A stretch of DNA of 64,000 bases from Rhodopseudomonas infernalis (GTDB taxonomy: Bacteria; Pseudomonadota; Alphaproteobacteria; Rhizobiales; Xanthobacteraceae): NCBI RefSeq assembly GCF_022271405.1, contig NZ_JAJNAL010000006.1, positions 1 through 64,000 of the forward strand, written 5' to 3'. The notes below the pieces were generated by a model. It searched no databases and was not told the DNA's origin. It worked only from the letters and a program-made list of their open reading frames with translations. Of this stretch, positions 1 through 8,244 are shown in pieces. Made by a program: the position numbers and the translations under genes. Within the stretch, counting starts at the first letter, position 1. The number at the start of each line of letters is the position of its first letter.

Positions 1-63
1 GCTACGGCTACGGCTACGGCTCCGGCTACGGCTACGGCTACGGCTCCGGCTACGGCTACGGCT
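1..63 (+). repeat. Hexamer tandem repeat coding for Gly-Tyr/Gly-Ser
   Basis: About ten copies of GGCTAC with GGCTCC at every fourth place, giving a 24-bp higher-order period. The array is cut by the window edge. In the frame starting at base 3 it encodes alternating Gly with Tyr or Ser and belongs to the following partial gene. Confidence 0.85.
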
Positions 64-416
64 CTAAAGAATATTGGCTGGCCACAATCCCGGGCTTCGC
101 CCGGAAGTGGCCAGTCTCTCAGCAGGAGCGCCTGGCGGCGCTCGAGAAGGAGGGTGCGACGATCGCGTTCTGGCGGTCGGACAGCGCTGGCCGTGCCTGC
201 AACGGGGGACGGCAGAAGTCGCCCGTTCAGCCCGGCACTGTGGAAGAGCTCGAAGGGCCGCTTGAGATCTGCACCAAGCAGGGCCTTCACGCGACGTTCA
301 TTCCGCCGAAGTGGAAAGGCGATCGCTGGTGGATCGTTGCGCTGATCGGCGAGGTGCAGAGCGAAGGCGACAAGGTGGCGGCGCTCCGTCGTGAGATCGT
401 CGGAGAGTGCCTGTGA
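3..416 (+). CDS. Hypothetical phage protein with Gly-Tyr repeat, 5' partial
   Basis: The open frame runs from the window edge to TGA at 414-416, leaving 137 residues. The first 21 residues are a GYGYGYGS repeat. The rest is a compact domain with LEICTKQGLHAT near residue 87 and PPKWKGDRWWIVALIGEV after it, ending in a basic and acidic helix. No ATG is visible because the start lies upstream of the window. I do not recognise the function. The compact C-terminal part recalls small phage domains that follow low-complexity or pentapeptide repeats, but this is only an impression. It overlaps the next gene by a few bases, as do most genes of this early operon. Confidence 0.7.
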   Translation, partial: YGYGYGSGYGYGYGSGYGYGSKEYWLATIPGFARKWPVSQQERLAALEKEGATIAFWRSDSAGRACNGGRQKSPVQPGTVEELEGPLEICTKQGLHATFIPPKWKGDRWWIVALIGEVQSEGDKVAALRREIVGECL

Positions 417-679
417 AGGGCGAACGCCTCAGCAACCGGCAGATCGCGACGCTCAAGCAGCTCGCGGTCTGCTGCTCGGCTGGCGGTCAGTACGCACTGA
501 CGCGCGATCAGCGCGAGGCCATGGCGCCGCTGTGGCGGCGCGGGCTTATCGAAATTTGGTACCGGCAGGGCGTGGATAGCAATCCGTCGCTGCAGGGGCC
601 GTTCTACCGGCCGTCGGAAGCAGGCTGGGTGCTGATCCGTGCCGTGCTGGCTGGTGGAATTGAAAGGTGTGCCGCATGA
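413..679 (+). CDS. Small hypothetical phage protein
   Basis: This 88-residue protein probably starts at GTG 413, because GGAGAG at 402-407 gives a ribosome site five bases upstream; an in-frame GTG at 407 would lie on top of that site. Residues such as LSNRQIATLKQLAV and LWRRGLIEIWYR followed by EAGWVLIRAVL suggest a small winged-helix-like fold, with a helix and then a beta hairpin. No signal peptide or membrane segment is seen. Its stop overlaps the ATG of the ParB-methyltransferase gene, so it is translationally coupled to it. Function unknown; a DNA-binding role is a guess from the pattern only. Confidence 0.6.
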   Translation: MKGERLSNRQIATLKQLAVCCSAGGQYALTRDQREAMAPLWRRGLIEIWYRQGVDSNPSLQGPFYRPSEAGWVLIRAVLAGGIERCAA

Positions 680-2079
680 CCTTCCTTCCTCCCGGACATC
701 CGCCGCTGAAATTCCATCCGCTGGCGAACCTGTTTCCGATGCTCGCCGATGCCGAGATCGATGATCTCGGCGCCGATATTGCCGAGCATGGCCAGGTCGA
801 AACCGTCAAGCTGCATCGCGGCATGATCCTCGACGGCCGCAATCGCTACACCGCCTGCACCCGCAAGGGCATCGGCGTCCGCACCGAAGTGTTCACCGGC
901 ACCGATCGCGAGGCGCTCGCCTGGGTGATCAGCAAGAACCTCAAGCGCCGCCATCTCAACGAAAGCCAGCGCGCCATGGTGGCGGCGCGGCTCGCCACCT
1001 TGAAGCTAGGCGACAACCAGTCGACGCGGGCGGCTGCGCCAATTGGCGCAGGCGTCGCGGATCTGCTGAACGGCGTCGCACCGGCGCCGGCTGGTGCCGA
1101 GCCGGAGCCTCTGGTGTCGCAGACCGAAGCGGCGTCGACGCTCAATGTCGGCCGGCGCAGCGTGCAGCGCGCGGCCGTGGTGCAGGAGAAGGGCGCGGCG
1201 GAGCTGCAGCAGGCGGTCGAGACCGGGCAGATCGCCGTGTCGGCGGCGGCTGATATCGCGGCGCTTCCGATCGAAGAGCAACGCGCGATCGTCGCGGCCG
1301 TCGATCCCAGGGTGGTCAAGGAGATCGCCAAGAAGAACCGCAGCGAAAAGCAGGCGGCGGGGCGCGAGAGACGGCTAGCCAAGATGGCGACGCCGGAGGC
1401 GGCGCCGCTGCTCACCGGCAAGAAATACGGCGTGATCTATGTCGACTTGCCGCGCAAGTTCAACGTGTTCTCGGACGAGACCGGCCTGGAGAAGTCGCCG
1501 GAAAATCACTACCGCACCGAGCCGTTCGATTACCTCGCATCTTTGCGCGAGCAGATCCTGGCGCTGGCGAACGACAATTGCGCGATGCTGATGTGGGGCT
1601 GGGCTTGCTCTTTGTTCGACCAGATGGACCTCCTGGCCGAATTTGGCTTTGCCTCGCGGCGCCCTTGGGGGGCGGATGGCCGGCTGCTGCGTGGGCCCGA
1701 CGGCCAGCTCCTGCCCCCGTCCGGTGAGGGAACGTACCGGTCGCATCAGATCTGGGCCAAGCGCGCGTCGACCGGCAACTACAATCGCGGTACCGGCTTC
1801 TGGTGGATCGACTGCCACGAGCTGCTGATGCTCGGCGTGCGCGGCGACGTGCCGGCTCCGCTGCAGGGCACACAGGCGATGTCGATCCTCGATGCCGAGC
1901 TCGGCGATCACTCCGCCAAGCCGGATGCCTTCCGCGACCAGATTGATCGCTACTTCCCCGGCGTGCCGAAGATCGAATTGTTCGGCCGCGTCGATGACCC
2001 CGCAGCATGGCGCGCGCGATGGCCGGACTGGGACGTCTGGGGCAACGAGGCTGCGCCGATCGCGGAGGTTGCGGAATGA
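676..2079 (+). CDS. ParB-like nuclease domain fused to MT-A70 adenine methyltransferase
   Basis: This 467-residue phage protein has a ParB/Sulfiredoxin-type N-terminal domain (about residues 10-110, with DGRNRY at 53-58), a helical middle part with Ala-rich linkers, and a C-terminal MT-A70 adenine-N6 methyltransferase domain (about 245-460). Family members normally carry DPPW as the catalytic motif; here the equivalent VIYVDLPRKF holds DLPR at 257-260, so two key residues differ and activity is doubtful. The surrounding EKSPENHY segment is intact. The palindrome at 1035-1050 adds AAPIGA to the linker near residue 120. The ATG at 676 overlaps the previous stop, and the next gene overlaps the end. 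In phages such proteins are thought to modify phage DNA against host restriction. Confidence 0.85.
   Translation: MTFLPPGHPPLKFHPLANLFPMLADAEIDDLGADIAEHGQVETVKLHRGMILDGRNRYTACTRKGIGVRTEVFTGTDREALAWVISKNLKRRHLNESQRAMVAARLATLKLGDNQSTRAAAPIGAGVADLLNGVAPAPAGAEPEPLVSQTEAASTLNVGRRSVQRAAVVQEKGAAELQQAVETGQIAVSAAADIAALPIEEQRAIVAAVDPRVVKEIAKKNRSEKQAAGRERRLAKMATPEAAPLLTGKKYGVIYVDLPRKFNVFSDETGLEKSPENHYRTEPFDYLASLREQILALANDNCAMLMWGWACSLFDQMDLLAEFGFASRRPWGADGRLLRGPDGQLLPPSGEGTYRSHQIWAKRASTGNYNRGTGFWWIDCHELLMLGVRGDVPAPLQGTQAMSILDAELGDHSAKPDAFRDQIDRYFPGVPKIELFGRVDDPAAWRARWPDWDVWGNEAAPIAEVAE
1035..1050. repeat. Dispersed palindrome TGCGCCAATTGGCGCA, copy 1
   Basis: A perfect 16-bp palindrome preceded by GGC, inside the linker of the ParB-methyltransferase gene, where it reads AAPIGA. 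The same sequence recurs at 5382, 19876 and, with one mismatch each, at 9861 and 24927. Confidence 0.9.
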
Positions 2080-2285
2080 GTATGACCGCTGCTCAGATGG
2101 CTGAACTGATTGATCAGGATTGGAATCCCGAAGTCGAGAGCATTGAGCTTTATGCGCAGCGTGAGCTTGCTGCCGAGAGCGTGGAGACCTTCGGTAAAGC
2201 CCTGCAGATCCTGATCGAGGTCCATGAGGGCGATCGTGCTTTCGACGATATCCGCAAGGTCTTTTCGGGAAAGACTGCAGAATGA
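2076..2285 (+). CDS. Small acidic hypothetical phage protein
   Basis: This 69-residue acidic protein, predicted to be mostly helical, lies between the MT-A70 fusion and the C5 methylase and overlaps both by ATGA. ATG 2076 is chosen because it sits on the preceding stop; a second ATG follows two codons later. The sequence (WNPEVESIELYAQRELAAESVETFGKAL in outline) has no recognised motif, cysteine cluster or membrane segment. Its tight placement between two methylase genes suggests an accessory role in early DNA metabolism, but nothing in the sequence proves this. Confidence 0.65.
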   Translation: MSMTAAQMAELIDQDWNPEVESIELYAQRELAAESVETFGKALQILIEVHEGDRAFDDIRKVFSGKTAE

Positions 2286-4279
2286 TGGAGTTGATCGTGG
2301 ACAGCTTCGCGGGCGGCGGCGGTGCATCGACCGGCATCGAGATGGCGCTCGGCCGTTCGCCGGACATCGCGATCAATCACGATGCGGTCGCGCTGGCGAT
2401 GCACGAGGCGAACCATCCGGCGACGGTGCATCTGACTTCGGATATCTGGTCGGTCGATCCGGTGAGCGCCTGCGGCGGCCGTCCGGTCGGGCTTCTCTGG
2501 GCGTCGCCCGACTGCAAGCACTTCTCCAAGGCCAAGGGCGGCAAGCCGGTGGAGAAGAACATCCGCGGGCTGGCGTGGGTGGTGGTGCATTGGGCCAACA
2601 CGGTCGCGCCGCGGGTGATCATCCTCGAGAACGTAGAGGAGTTTCAGACGTGGGGGCCGCTCGGTGACGATGGCCGGCCGTGCGCGGCCCGCAAGGGGCT
2701 GATCTTCAAGCGATGGGTCGGTGAGCTGGAGCGGCTCGGCTACGCGGTCGAATGGCGCGAGCTGCGCGCCTGCGACTACGGCGCACCGACGATCCGCAAG
2801 CGGCTGTTCCTCATCGCTCGGCGCGACGGTGAGCCGATCGTGTGGCCGGCGCCGACGCACGGCGCTCCGGAGTCCGAGGGCGTGCGTAGCGGCTCCCTGA
2901 AGCCCTGGCGCACGGCCGCCGAGATCATCGACTGGTCGCTGCCGTGCCCGTCGATCTTCGATAGCGCTGTGGAGATCATGGTGAAGCACGGCCTGCGCGC
3001 GCAACGCCCGCTGCAGCCGGCGACGCTGGCACGGATCGCCAAGGGCGTGAAGCGCTACGTGCTCGATGCGGCCAAGCCGTTCATCGTCAATCTGACGCAT
3101 CATGGCGAAGGCCAGATGCAGGATGTCGTCGATCCGCTGGCGACGGTGACCGCTGCGCACCGCGGCGAAAAGGCGATGGTGATGCCATTCGTCAGCGCTG
3201 CCCAGCATGGTGGCAAGGTCCGCGATGCTGGCGATCCGTTGCACACCGTCGCGGCGTCGCCAAAGGATCAGAATCAGATCATCGCGGCGCACCTGACGAA
3301 GTTTCGCGAGAACAGCGTCGGCGCTTCGCTGGAAGATCCTGCTCCGACGATCACGGCGAACAGCTTCATCAAGCGGCCGGGCGGCGCCGCGCCGATCGGT
3401 TTGGTGGCTCCCGTGTTGACGTCCTACTACGGCGCTGGCGAGGGAGATGACGTTCGGGCGGCATCGCCTGGCGAGCCGCTGCGGACGCAGACGACCGGCA
3501 ATCGCCATGCGGTTGTCGCTCCGCACCTGATGACGATGCGCCACGCCGACAAGCCGTTCAACGAAGCGGACCGGCCATCTCATACGATCACCAGCGGCGG
3601 CGCGCACATGCACCTGGTCGCGGCGTTCCTGGCGCAGAACAATTATCAGGAGCCCGGGCACGACGCGCGGACCCCGCTATCGACTGTCGTGGCAAAGGGA
3701 TCAACGCAGGCTGTCGTCTCTGCCGGCATCGTCAATCTGAAGGGGTCCGATCGACGCGGCCGTGATGTGGCCGAGCCTGCACCGACGCAGTGCGCAGGCG
3801 GCGAACATATCGCGACGTCGACTGCCTTCGTTGTGAAATACTACGGCGCCGATCAGGATCCGAAGATCGACGATCCGCTTCACACGGTGACCAGTAAGGC
3901 GAGGTTCGGGCTTGCCGAGGTGTTGGCGTCGATCCCGCCGTTCGGTCCGGAGCATGTCGCGAAGGCGCGACGCGTCGCCGATCTGCTGCGTTCGTTCGGG
4001 TTGTGGGACGAACGTGAGTTCGTGACGCTGACCATCGCCGGGATCGAGGTCGTCATCTCGGATCTCGGTCTGCGCATGTTCGTGCCGCCAGAGTTGTTTC
4101 GCGCGCAGGGATTTCCCGACAGCTACATCATCGATCGCGACGCCGCCGGCAGGCCGATCACCAAGACCCAGCAGGTCGCCAAATGCGGCAACAGCGTCTG
4201 TCCGCCGATGGCGGCGGCGCTGGTGCGCGCGAACTACGCGCCTCGTGAAGTCGAGCAGTTTATGGAGGCGGCCGAATGA
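2282..4279 (+). CDS. Phage C5 cytosine DNA methyltransferase (Dcm family) with internal repeats
   Basis: This 665-residue protein starts with the SAM-binding motif DSFAGGGGAS (residues 7-16). It has the nucleophile in SPDCKHFS (Cys78), the ENV motif at 116-118, and C-terminal conserved segments (FRAQGFPDSY, CGNSVCPPMAAALV) that close the methylase core. It is much longer than a simple Dcm enzyme because residues of about 270-550, in the variable target-recognition region, hold about eight repeats of 30-40 residues built on the pattern (D/E)PLxTVT. It would methylate cytosine C5 in phage DNA, probably protecting it from host restriction. Start is ATG 2282 or 2285, overlapping the previous gene; ATGA links it to the helicase-methylase. 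Confidence 0.92.
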   Translation: MMELIVDSFAGGGGASTGIEMALGRSPDIAINHDAVALAMHEANHPATVHLTSDIWSVDPVSACGGRPVGLLWASPDCKHFSKAKGGKPVEKNIRGLAWVVVHWANTVAPRVIILENVEEFQTWGPLGDDGRPCAARKGLIFKRWVGELERLGYAVEWRELRACDYGAPTIRKRLFLIARRDGEPIVWPAPTHGAPESEGVRSGSLKPWRTAAEIIDWSLPCPSIFDSAVEIMVKHGLRAQRPLQPATLARIAKGVKRYVLDAAKPFIVNLTHHGEGQMQDVVDPLATVTAAHRGEKAMVMPFVSAAQHGGKVRDAGDPLHTVAASPKDQNQIIAAHLTKFRENSVGASLEDPAPTITANSFIKRPGGAAPIGLVAPVLTSYYGAGEGDDVRAASPGEPLRTQTTGNRHAVVAPHLMTMRHADKPFNEADRPSHTITSGGAHMHLVAAFLAQNNYQEPGHDARTPLSTVVAKGSTQAVVSAGIVNLKGSDRRGRDVAEPAPTQCAGGEHIATSTAFVVKYYGADQDPKIDDPLHTVTSKARFGLAEVLASIPPFGPEHVAKARRVADLLRSFGLWDEREFVTLTIAGIEVVISDLGLRMFVPPELFRAQGFPDSYIIDRDAAGRPITKTQQVAKCGNSVCPPMAAALVRANYAPREVEQFMEAAE

Positions 4280-7200
4280 GTGCGGGTGCGGCTGCGATCA
4301 TGGATATGCCGGTACTGCGAAGCGCTGCTGGAGAGCCGCCGCTCGGCGATGGCGGCAAGTTCTTCCGCGACGATCAGGCGGAGGTGTTCGATCATCCCGT
4401 GCAGGCGTACCAGTCGCGCGCCAGCCGGATCCTGCTGATCGAGCTGGAGAACGGGAGCTGGTTGTCGGCGCCGCCGAGCCTGTCGGTCATGCTGCCGCAG
4501 CATTCGACCCGCGAGGCTGCGCTGCGCACCGCGATCGCCCGGATGGTGCGGCGGGCCCGGAAGTACATGCGCAACAAGGAAGATGAGGGGACGTGCTGGG
4601 GCACGGGCTACGCCGGGCGGATCATCGAATGGGCGCTGTCGCTGAAGCCGGAAACGGCCGCTGCGGCGGATGCCCGGGTCAAGCCCGGGCATGACGATGC
4701 TGGTGAGTTGCCGCAAGGAAATCAACCAGAAGCCGCTGCGGCACAGGCATTTTCCGAGGTTTTGGACGGCGAAGGAAATCAACCCGCTGCGGCGCTCGCC
4801 GATCCGGTCGTGGCGGCGCTGGTGACGGCGCACCGGGTCCGCAAGGCCTGGCCGGCCGGCCATGCGGTCGCGATGACCAATCCGGTCGTCAACCGCCGGC
4901 AGATGACGATCGGGACGTGCAGCTGCGGCCACGTCATCAGCTATCGCTGGGGCGAGCATGCCAAGATGGATGCGGCCATCGAGGCGCACTGGCAGAAATT
5001 CGATCACCTGCCCGACAAGGTTGCATGGCGCGGTGAGCCAGCTGGTGCGTCTTCGGGCGATGGTGGGGTGCAAATCAATAGTTCTCCGGCGACGGAGACC
5101 GAGATTCTGGGCGGGGTTGCCGGTGCCTGCAGCGGAATCAAATGCGGAGAGAACCGGACGAGAACCGAGATCGCGACCAGCGGTGACAGTCGGGAGAGAC
5201 CGGCAACTGATCCCGTAGCGAAAGCAACCAAAGGCAAAGCCGGAACGGCTGGGGCCCAGGGTCCCGTAAGACAACCCACCGCCGGAACGGGGTTGCAAGT
5301 AGGCGCGTCAGGCGCGGTCCTGACTACAACGTCTGAGTTTATGGACGTGACAGCCGGAGAGACGGCACCTCATTCTTCGGCTGCGCCAATTGGCGCAGCT
5401 GCCGCCGATGACGATGAAGTTGACGACGACATCGACCTCGACGACCTGTCGATCGACTGGCCGTCCTACGATGCCTTCCTCGAGGACAAGATCGTCTCGG
5501 CGCCGATGCGCGGCATCGAGGTGGCGCGGGACGATCTGCATCCGTGGTTGAAGCCGCATTGCAAGGACCTCGTGGTCTGGGCGCTGCGGCTCGGCTGCGC
5601 GGCGATCTTCGCCAGCTTCGGCCTGCACAAGACCTCGATGCAGCTCGAATGGGCGCGGCAGCTTCACCGCCGCACCGGCGGGCTCACGCTCAACGTGCTG
5701 CCGCTCGGCGTCCGTCACGGCTTCATCGAAGAGGCCGAACAACTCGGCATGGACCTGCGCTTCGTCCGCAGCGATGCCGGCGTTGCGACGCTCCTTGCCG
5801 AGGGGGTGGTGCACTTCGCCACCAATTACGAGAGCCTGCGCGACGGCAAGCTCGATCCGAACCAGTTCGACGCGGTGTCGCTCGATGAAGCTTCGATCCT
5901 GCGCAGCTACGGCTCCAAGACGTTTCAGGAGTTCCTGCCGCTGTTCGCCAAGCTGCCGTTCCGCCTGGTGGCGACCGCGACGCCGTCGCCGAACCGCTAC
6001 AAGGAGTTGATCCACTACGCCGGCTTCCTCGGAGTGATGGATACCGGCCTTGCCCTGACGCGCTGGTTCCAGCGCAACAGCGAGAAGGCCGGCGACCTCA
6101 CGCTCTACCCGCACAAGGAAGACGAATTCTGGATGTGGGTGCACTCCTGGGCTGCCTTCCTGCAGAAGCCCAGCGAGCTCGGCTACAGCGACGAAGGCTA
6201 CGAACTGCCGCCGCTGAAACTGCGCTGGCATGAAGTGCCGGCGGATCACAGCAAGGCGGAGCCGGAGCGCGACGGGCAAAGCGTGATGTTCCGCGACGTC
6301 GCCGCGAGCCTCTCCGAAGCCGCCAAGGCGCGGCGCGACAGCCTGCAGGCGCGCGTCGCCAAGATGACGGAGATCATCGCGCAGGATCCGGAGGCGCACC
6401 GGCTGATCTGGCACGATCTTGAGGCGGAGCGCGAGGCGATCGAGCAGGTGGTGCCGGGTGTGGTGACGATCACCGGCACCGGCATGGATATCGACGAGCG
6501 CGAACTGCGGCTCGCCGATTTCGAGAAGGGGCGGACGCAGTATTTCGCCACCAAGCCGGTGCTGTCCGGCTCCGGTTCGAATTTCCAGTATCACTGCCAC
6601 AAGGCGATCTATCTGGCGCTGCCGGGCTACGGCTACAAGTTCAACGACTTCCTGCAGTCGCTGTTTCGGCTGCAGCGCTTCGGCCAGCAGCACCCGGTCG
6701 AGATCGATATCATCTATTCGGAAGACGAGCGGAGCGGCCGCGCGGCGCTCGAGGAAAAGTGGGCGCGCGACACCGAGATGCGAAACCGGATGAGCGAGAT
6801 CATCCGCCGCCACGGCCTCGACGCGCTGCCGATGCGCGATGCACTGCTCCGGACCATGGGCGTCAAGCGCGTCGAGATCCGCGGCGAGCGCTTCGTGGCG
6901 ATCAACAATGACGCGGTCGCCGAATGCCGAACCTGGCCGGACAATTCGGTCGACCAGATCGTGACCTCGATCCCGTTCTCCAATCACTACGAATATTCGG
7001 CGAGCTATCGCGACTTCGGCCACACCGACGATAACGGTCACTTCTGGAGTCAGATGGATTTCCTGACGTGCGAGCTGCTGCGGATGCTGCGGCCGGGCCG
7101 GCTCGCCTGCATCCACGTCAAGGACCGGGTGTTGTTCGGCTCGGTGACGGGCGAGGGGGTGCCGACGATCTCGCCGTTCCACGCAGAAGCGATCATGCAC

Positions 7201-8034
7201 TACCGGGCGCACGGCTTTCAGTACATGGGCATGATCACCGTCGTCACCGACGTGGTGCGGGAGAACAATCAGACCTATCGGCTGGGCTGGAGCGAAGTCT
7301 GCAAGGACGGCACCAAGATGGGCGTCGGCTCGCCCGAATACGTGCTGCTGCTGCGCAAGCCGCAGAGCGACCGCAGCCGCGGCTATGCCGATGTTCCGGT
7401 GACCAAAGAGAAATGGGACGGCGACGACCCGGCCGCGGGCGAGGGCGCCGGTTACTCCCGCGCGCGCTGGCAGATCGACGCGCATGCATTCTGGCGCTCC
7501 AGCGGCAACCGCCATTTGACCGCCGAAGAGTTCGCGCTGTGCGGCCCGGCGGACCTGGCCAAGCTGTTCGCCCGCACCACGGCTGAGCGGATCTACGACT
7601 ACGAAGCCCATGTCACGATCGGGGAGCGGCTGGAGAAGACCGGGACGCTGCCGGCGTCGTTCATGTCGATCGCGCCGGGCTCGCACGATCCGGACGTCTG
7701 GCACGACGTCAACCGGATGCGGACGCTGAACATGCTGCAGCAGCGCAAGGGCGCCGAGATGCATGTTTGCCCGCTCCAGTTCGATATCGTCGACCGGCTG
7801 ATCGAGCGCTACTCGAACCCGGGCGACCTGATCTTCGATCCGTTCGGCGGACTGATGACGGTGCCGTATCGCGCGCTGCTCAAGGGACGCCGCGGCGCCG
7901 CGACCGAGCTGAGCGCCCTCTACTTCCTCGATGGCGTCTACTACCTGCATGCGGCCGAAGAGCAAATGGCGGTGCCGGAGCTGTTCGACCTGGTGGCGGC
8001 GGACCAGCATCAAAAAACGAAGGATCAATCATGA
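4276..8034 (+). CDS. Phage SF2 helicase-DNA methyltransferase fusion with long N-terminal extension
   Basis: This 1252-residue protein has a helicase core from about residue 395: a Walker-A-like GLHKT at 449-453, with His where Gly is usual, and a DEAS box at 537-540. It is followed by an N4/N6 amino-methyltransferase with TSIPF at 897-901 and DPFGG at 1188-1192. The family is known from phage early operons as a combined helicase and methylase. The first 390 residues are unusual: a small compact domain (about 25-130), a Cys-containing patch (TCSCGH, near 210) and low-complexity linkers that contain two unrelated palindromic repeats (4671 and 5382). An in-frame ATG at 5341 could start a conventional 897-residue protein, so this may be a recent fusion of neighbouring genes. 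Confidence 0.85.
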   Translation: MSAGAAAIMDMPVLRSAAGEPPLGDGGKFFRDDQAEVFDHPVQAYQSRASRILLIELENGSWLSAPPSLSVMLPQHSTREAALRTAIARMVRRARKYMRNKEDEGTCWGTGYAGRIIEWALSLKPETAAAADARVKPGHDDAGELPQGNQPEAAAAQAFSEVLDGEGNQPAAALADPVVAALVTAHRVRKAWPAGHAVAMTNPVVNRRQMTIGTCSCGHVISYRWGEHAKMDAAIEAHWQKFDHLPDKVAWRGEPAGASSGDGGVQINSSPATETEILGGVAGACSGIKCGENRTRTEIATSGDSRERPATDPVAKATKGKAGTAGAQGPVRQPTAGTGLQVGASGAVLTTTSEFMDVTAGETAPHSSAAPIGAAAADDDEVDDDIDLDDLSIDWPSYDAFLEDKIVSAPMRGIEVARDDLHPWLKPHCKDLVVWALRLGCAAIFASFGLHKTSMQLEWARQLHRRTGGLTLNVLPLGVRHGFIEEAEQLGMDLRFVRSDAGVATLLAEGVVHFATNYESLRDGKLDPNQFDAVSLDEASILRSYGSKTFQEFLPLFAKLPFRLVATATPSPNRYKELIHYAGFLGVMDTGLALTRWFQRNSEKAGDLTLYPHKEDEFWMWVHSWAAFLQKPSELGYSDEGYELPPLKLRWHEVPADHSKAEPERDGQSVMFRDVAASLSEAAKARRDSLQARVAKMTEIIAQDPEAHRLIWHDLEAEREAIEQVVPGVVTITGTGMDIDERELRLADFEKGRTQYFATKPVLSGSGSNFQYHCHKAIYLALPGYGYKFNDFLQSLFRLQRFGQQHPVEIDIIYSEDERSGRAALEEKWARDTEMRNRMSEIIRRHGLDALPMRDALLRTMGVKRVEIRGERFVAINNDAVAECRTWPDNSVDQIVTSIPFSNHYEYSASYRDFGHTDDNGHFWSQMDFLTCELLRMLRPGRLACIHVKDRVLFGSVTGEGVPTISPFHAEAIMHYRAHGFQYMGMITVVTDVVRENNQTYRLGWSEVCKDGTKMGVGSPEYVLLLRKPQSDRSRGYADVPVTKEKWDGDDPAAGEGAGYSRARWQIDAHAFWRSSGNRHLTAEEFALCGPADLAKLFARTTAERIYDYEAHVTIGERLEKTGTLPASFMSIAPGSHDPDVWHDVNRMRTLNMLQQRKGAEMHVCPLQFDIVDRLIERYSNPGDLIFDPFGGLMTVPYRALLKGRRGAATELSALYFLDGVYYLHAAEEQMAVPELFDLVAADQHQKTKDQS
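4671..4691. repeat. MPGLDPGIR-type palindromic repeat
   Basis: TGCCCGGG and CCCGGGCA form a perfect 8-bp inverted repeat around TCAAG. On the plus strand the region reads DARVKPGHDD, on the minus strand VMPGLDPGIR, a signature I know from dispersed intergenic repeats of Bradyrhizobium-like genomes. Here it lies in frame within a linker of the helicase-methylase gene. Confidence 0.8.
5382..5397. repeat. Dispersed palindrome TGCGCCAATTGGCGCA, copy 2
   Basis: Perfect copy, again preceded by GGC and again read as AAPIGA (about residues 368-373) just before the acidic stretch that leads into the helicase core. Confidence 0.9.
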
Positions 8035-8240
8035 GCACTGAACCGAAGCTTCCGACGCGGGCCGATTGGGATGCCGCATCGCCCTACGAAAAAGGCGTGA
8101 TGTCCTACAAGTTCGCGCACTGGGATGGCAGCGAGATCCCGGCCTCAAATCCGTTCCCGGCTGGGAGCGGCGATTCCGCCAGGTTCGACCAGGGCGCATG
8201 GACAGCGATGCTGTGCACCCAGGACTTCAGCGAGGATTGA
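8031..8240 (+). CDS. Small phage protein with ribosome-modulation-factor-like pattern
   Basis: This 69-residue protein begins at ATG 8031, overlapping the TGA of the helicase-methylase. It contains SPYEKGVMSYKFAHWDG, NPFPAGS and later FDQGAWTAM. The order YEKG, NP(F/Y), GS and a terminal W recalls the ribosome modulation factor/CrpP group of small proteins, many of which are carried by phages and plasmids. Family membership is tentative because the protein is short and the basic residues typical of RMF are partly missing. It could bind ribosomes or simply be a small early protein. It has no signal or membrane segment and is followed closely by a membrane protein gene. Confidence 0.6.
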   Translation: MSTEPKLPTRADWDAASPYEKGVMSYKFAHWDGSEIPASNPFPAGSGDSARFDQGAWTAMLCTQDFSED

Positions 8241-8244
8241 TCCG

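Noticed and set aside
1-63. CRISPR array or short-repeat locus
   Set aside because: Period is 6 bp without spacers and the array is in frame in a protein gene.
5308-8028. 906-codon minus-strand open frame opposite the helicase-methylase
   Set aside because: Shadow of the real gene caused by high GC third positions; Arg/Val/His-rich, no family motif, while the plus strand has clear helicase and methylase motifs.
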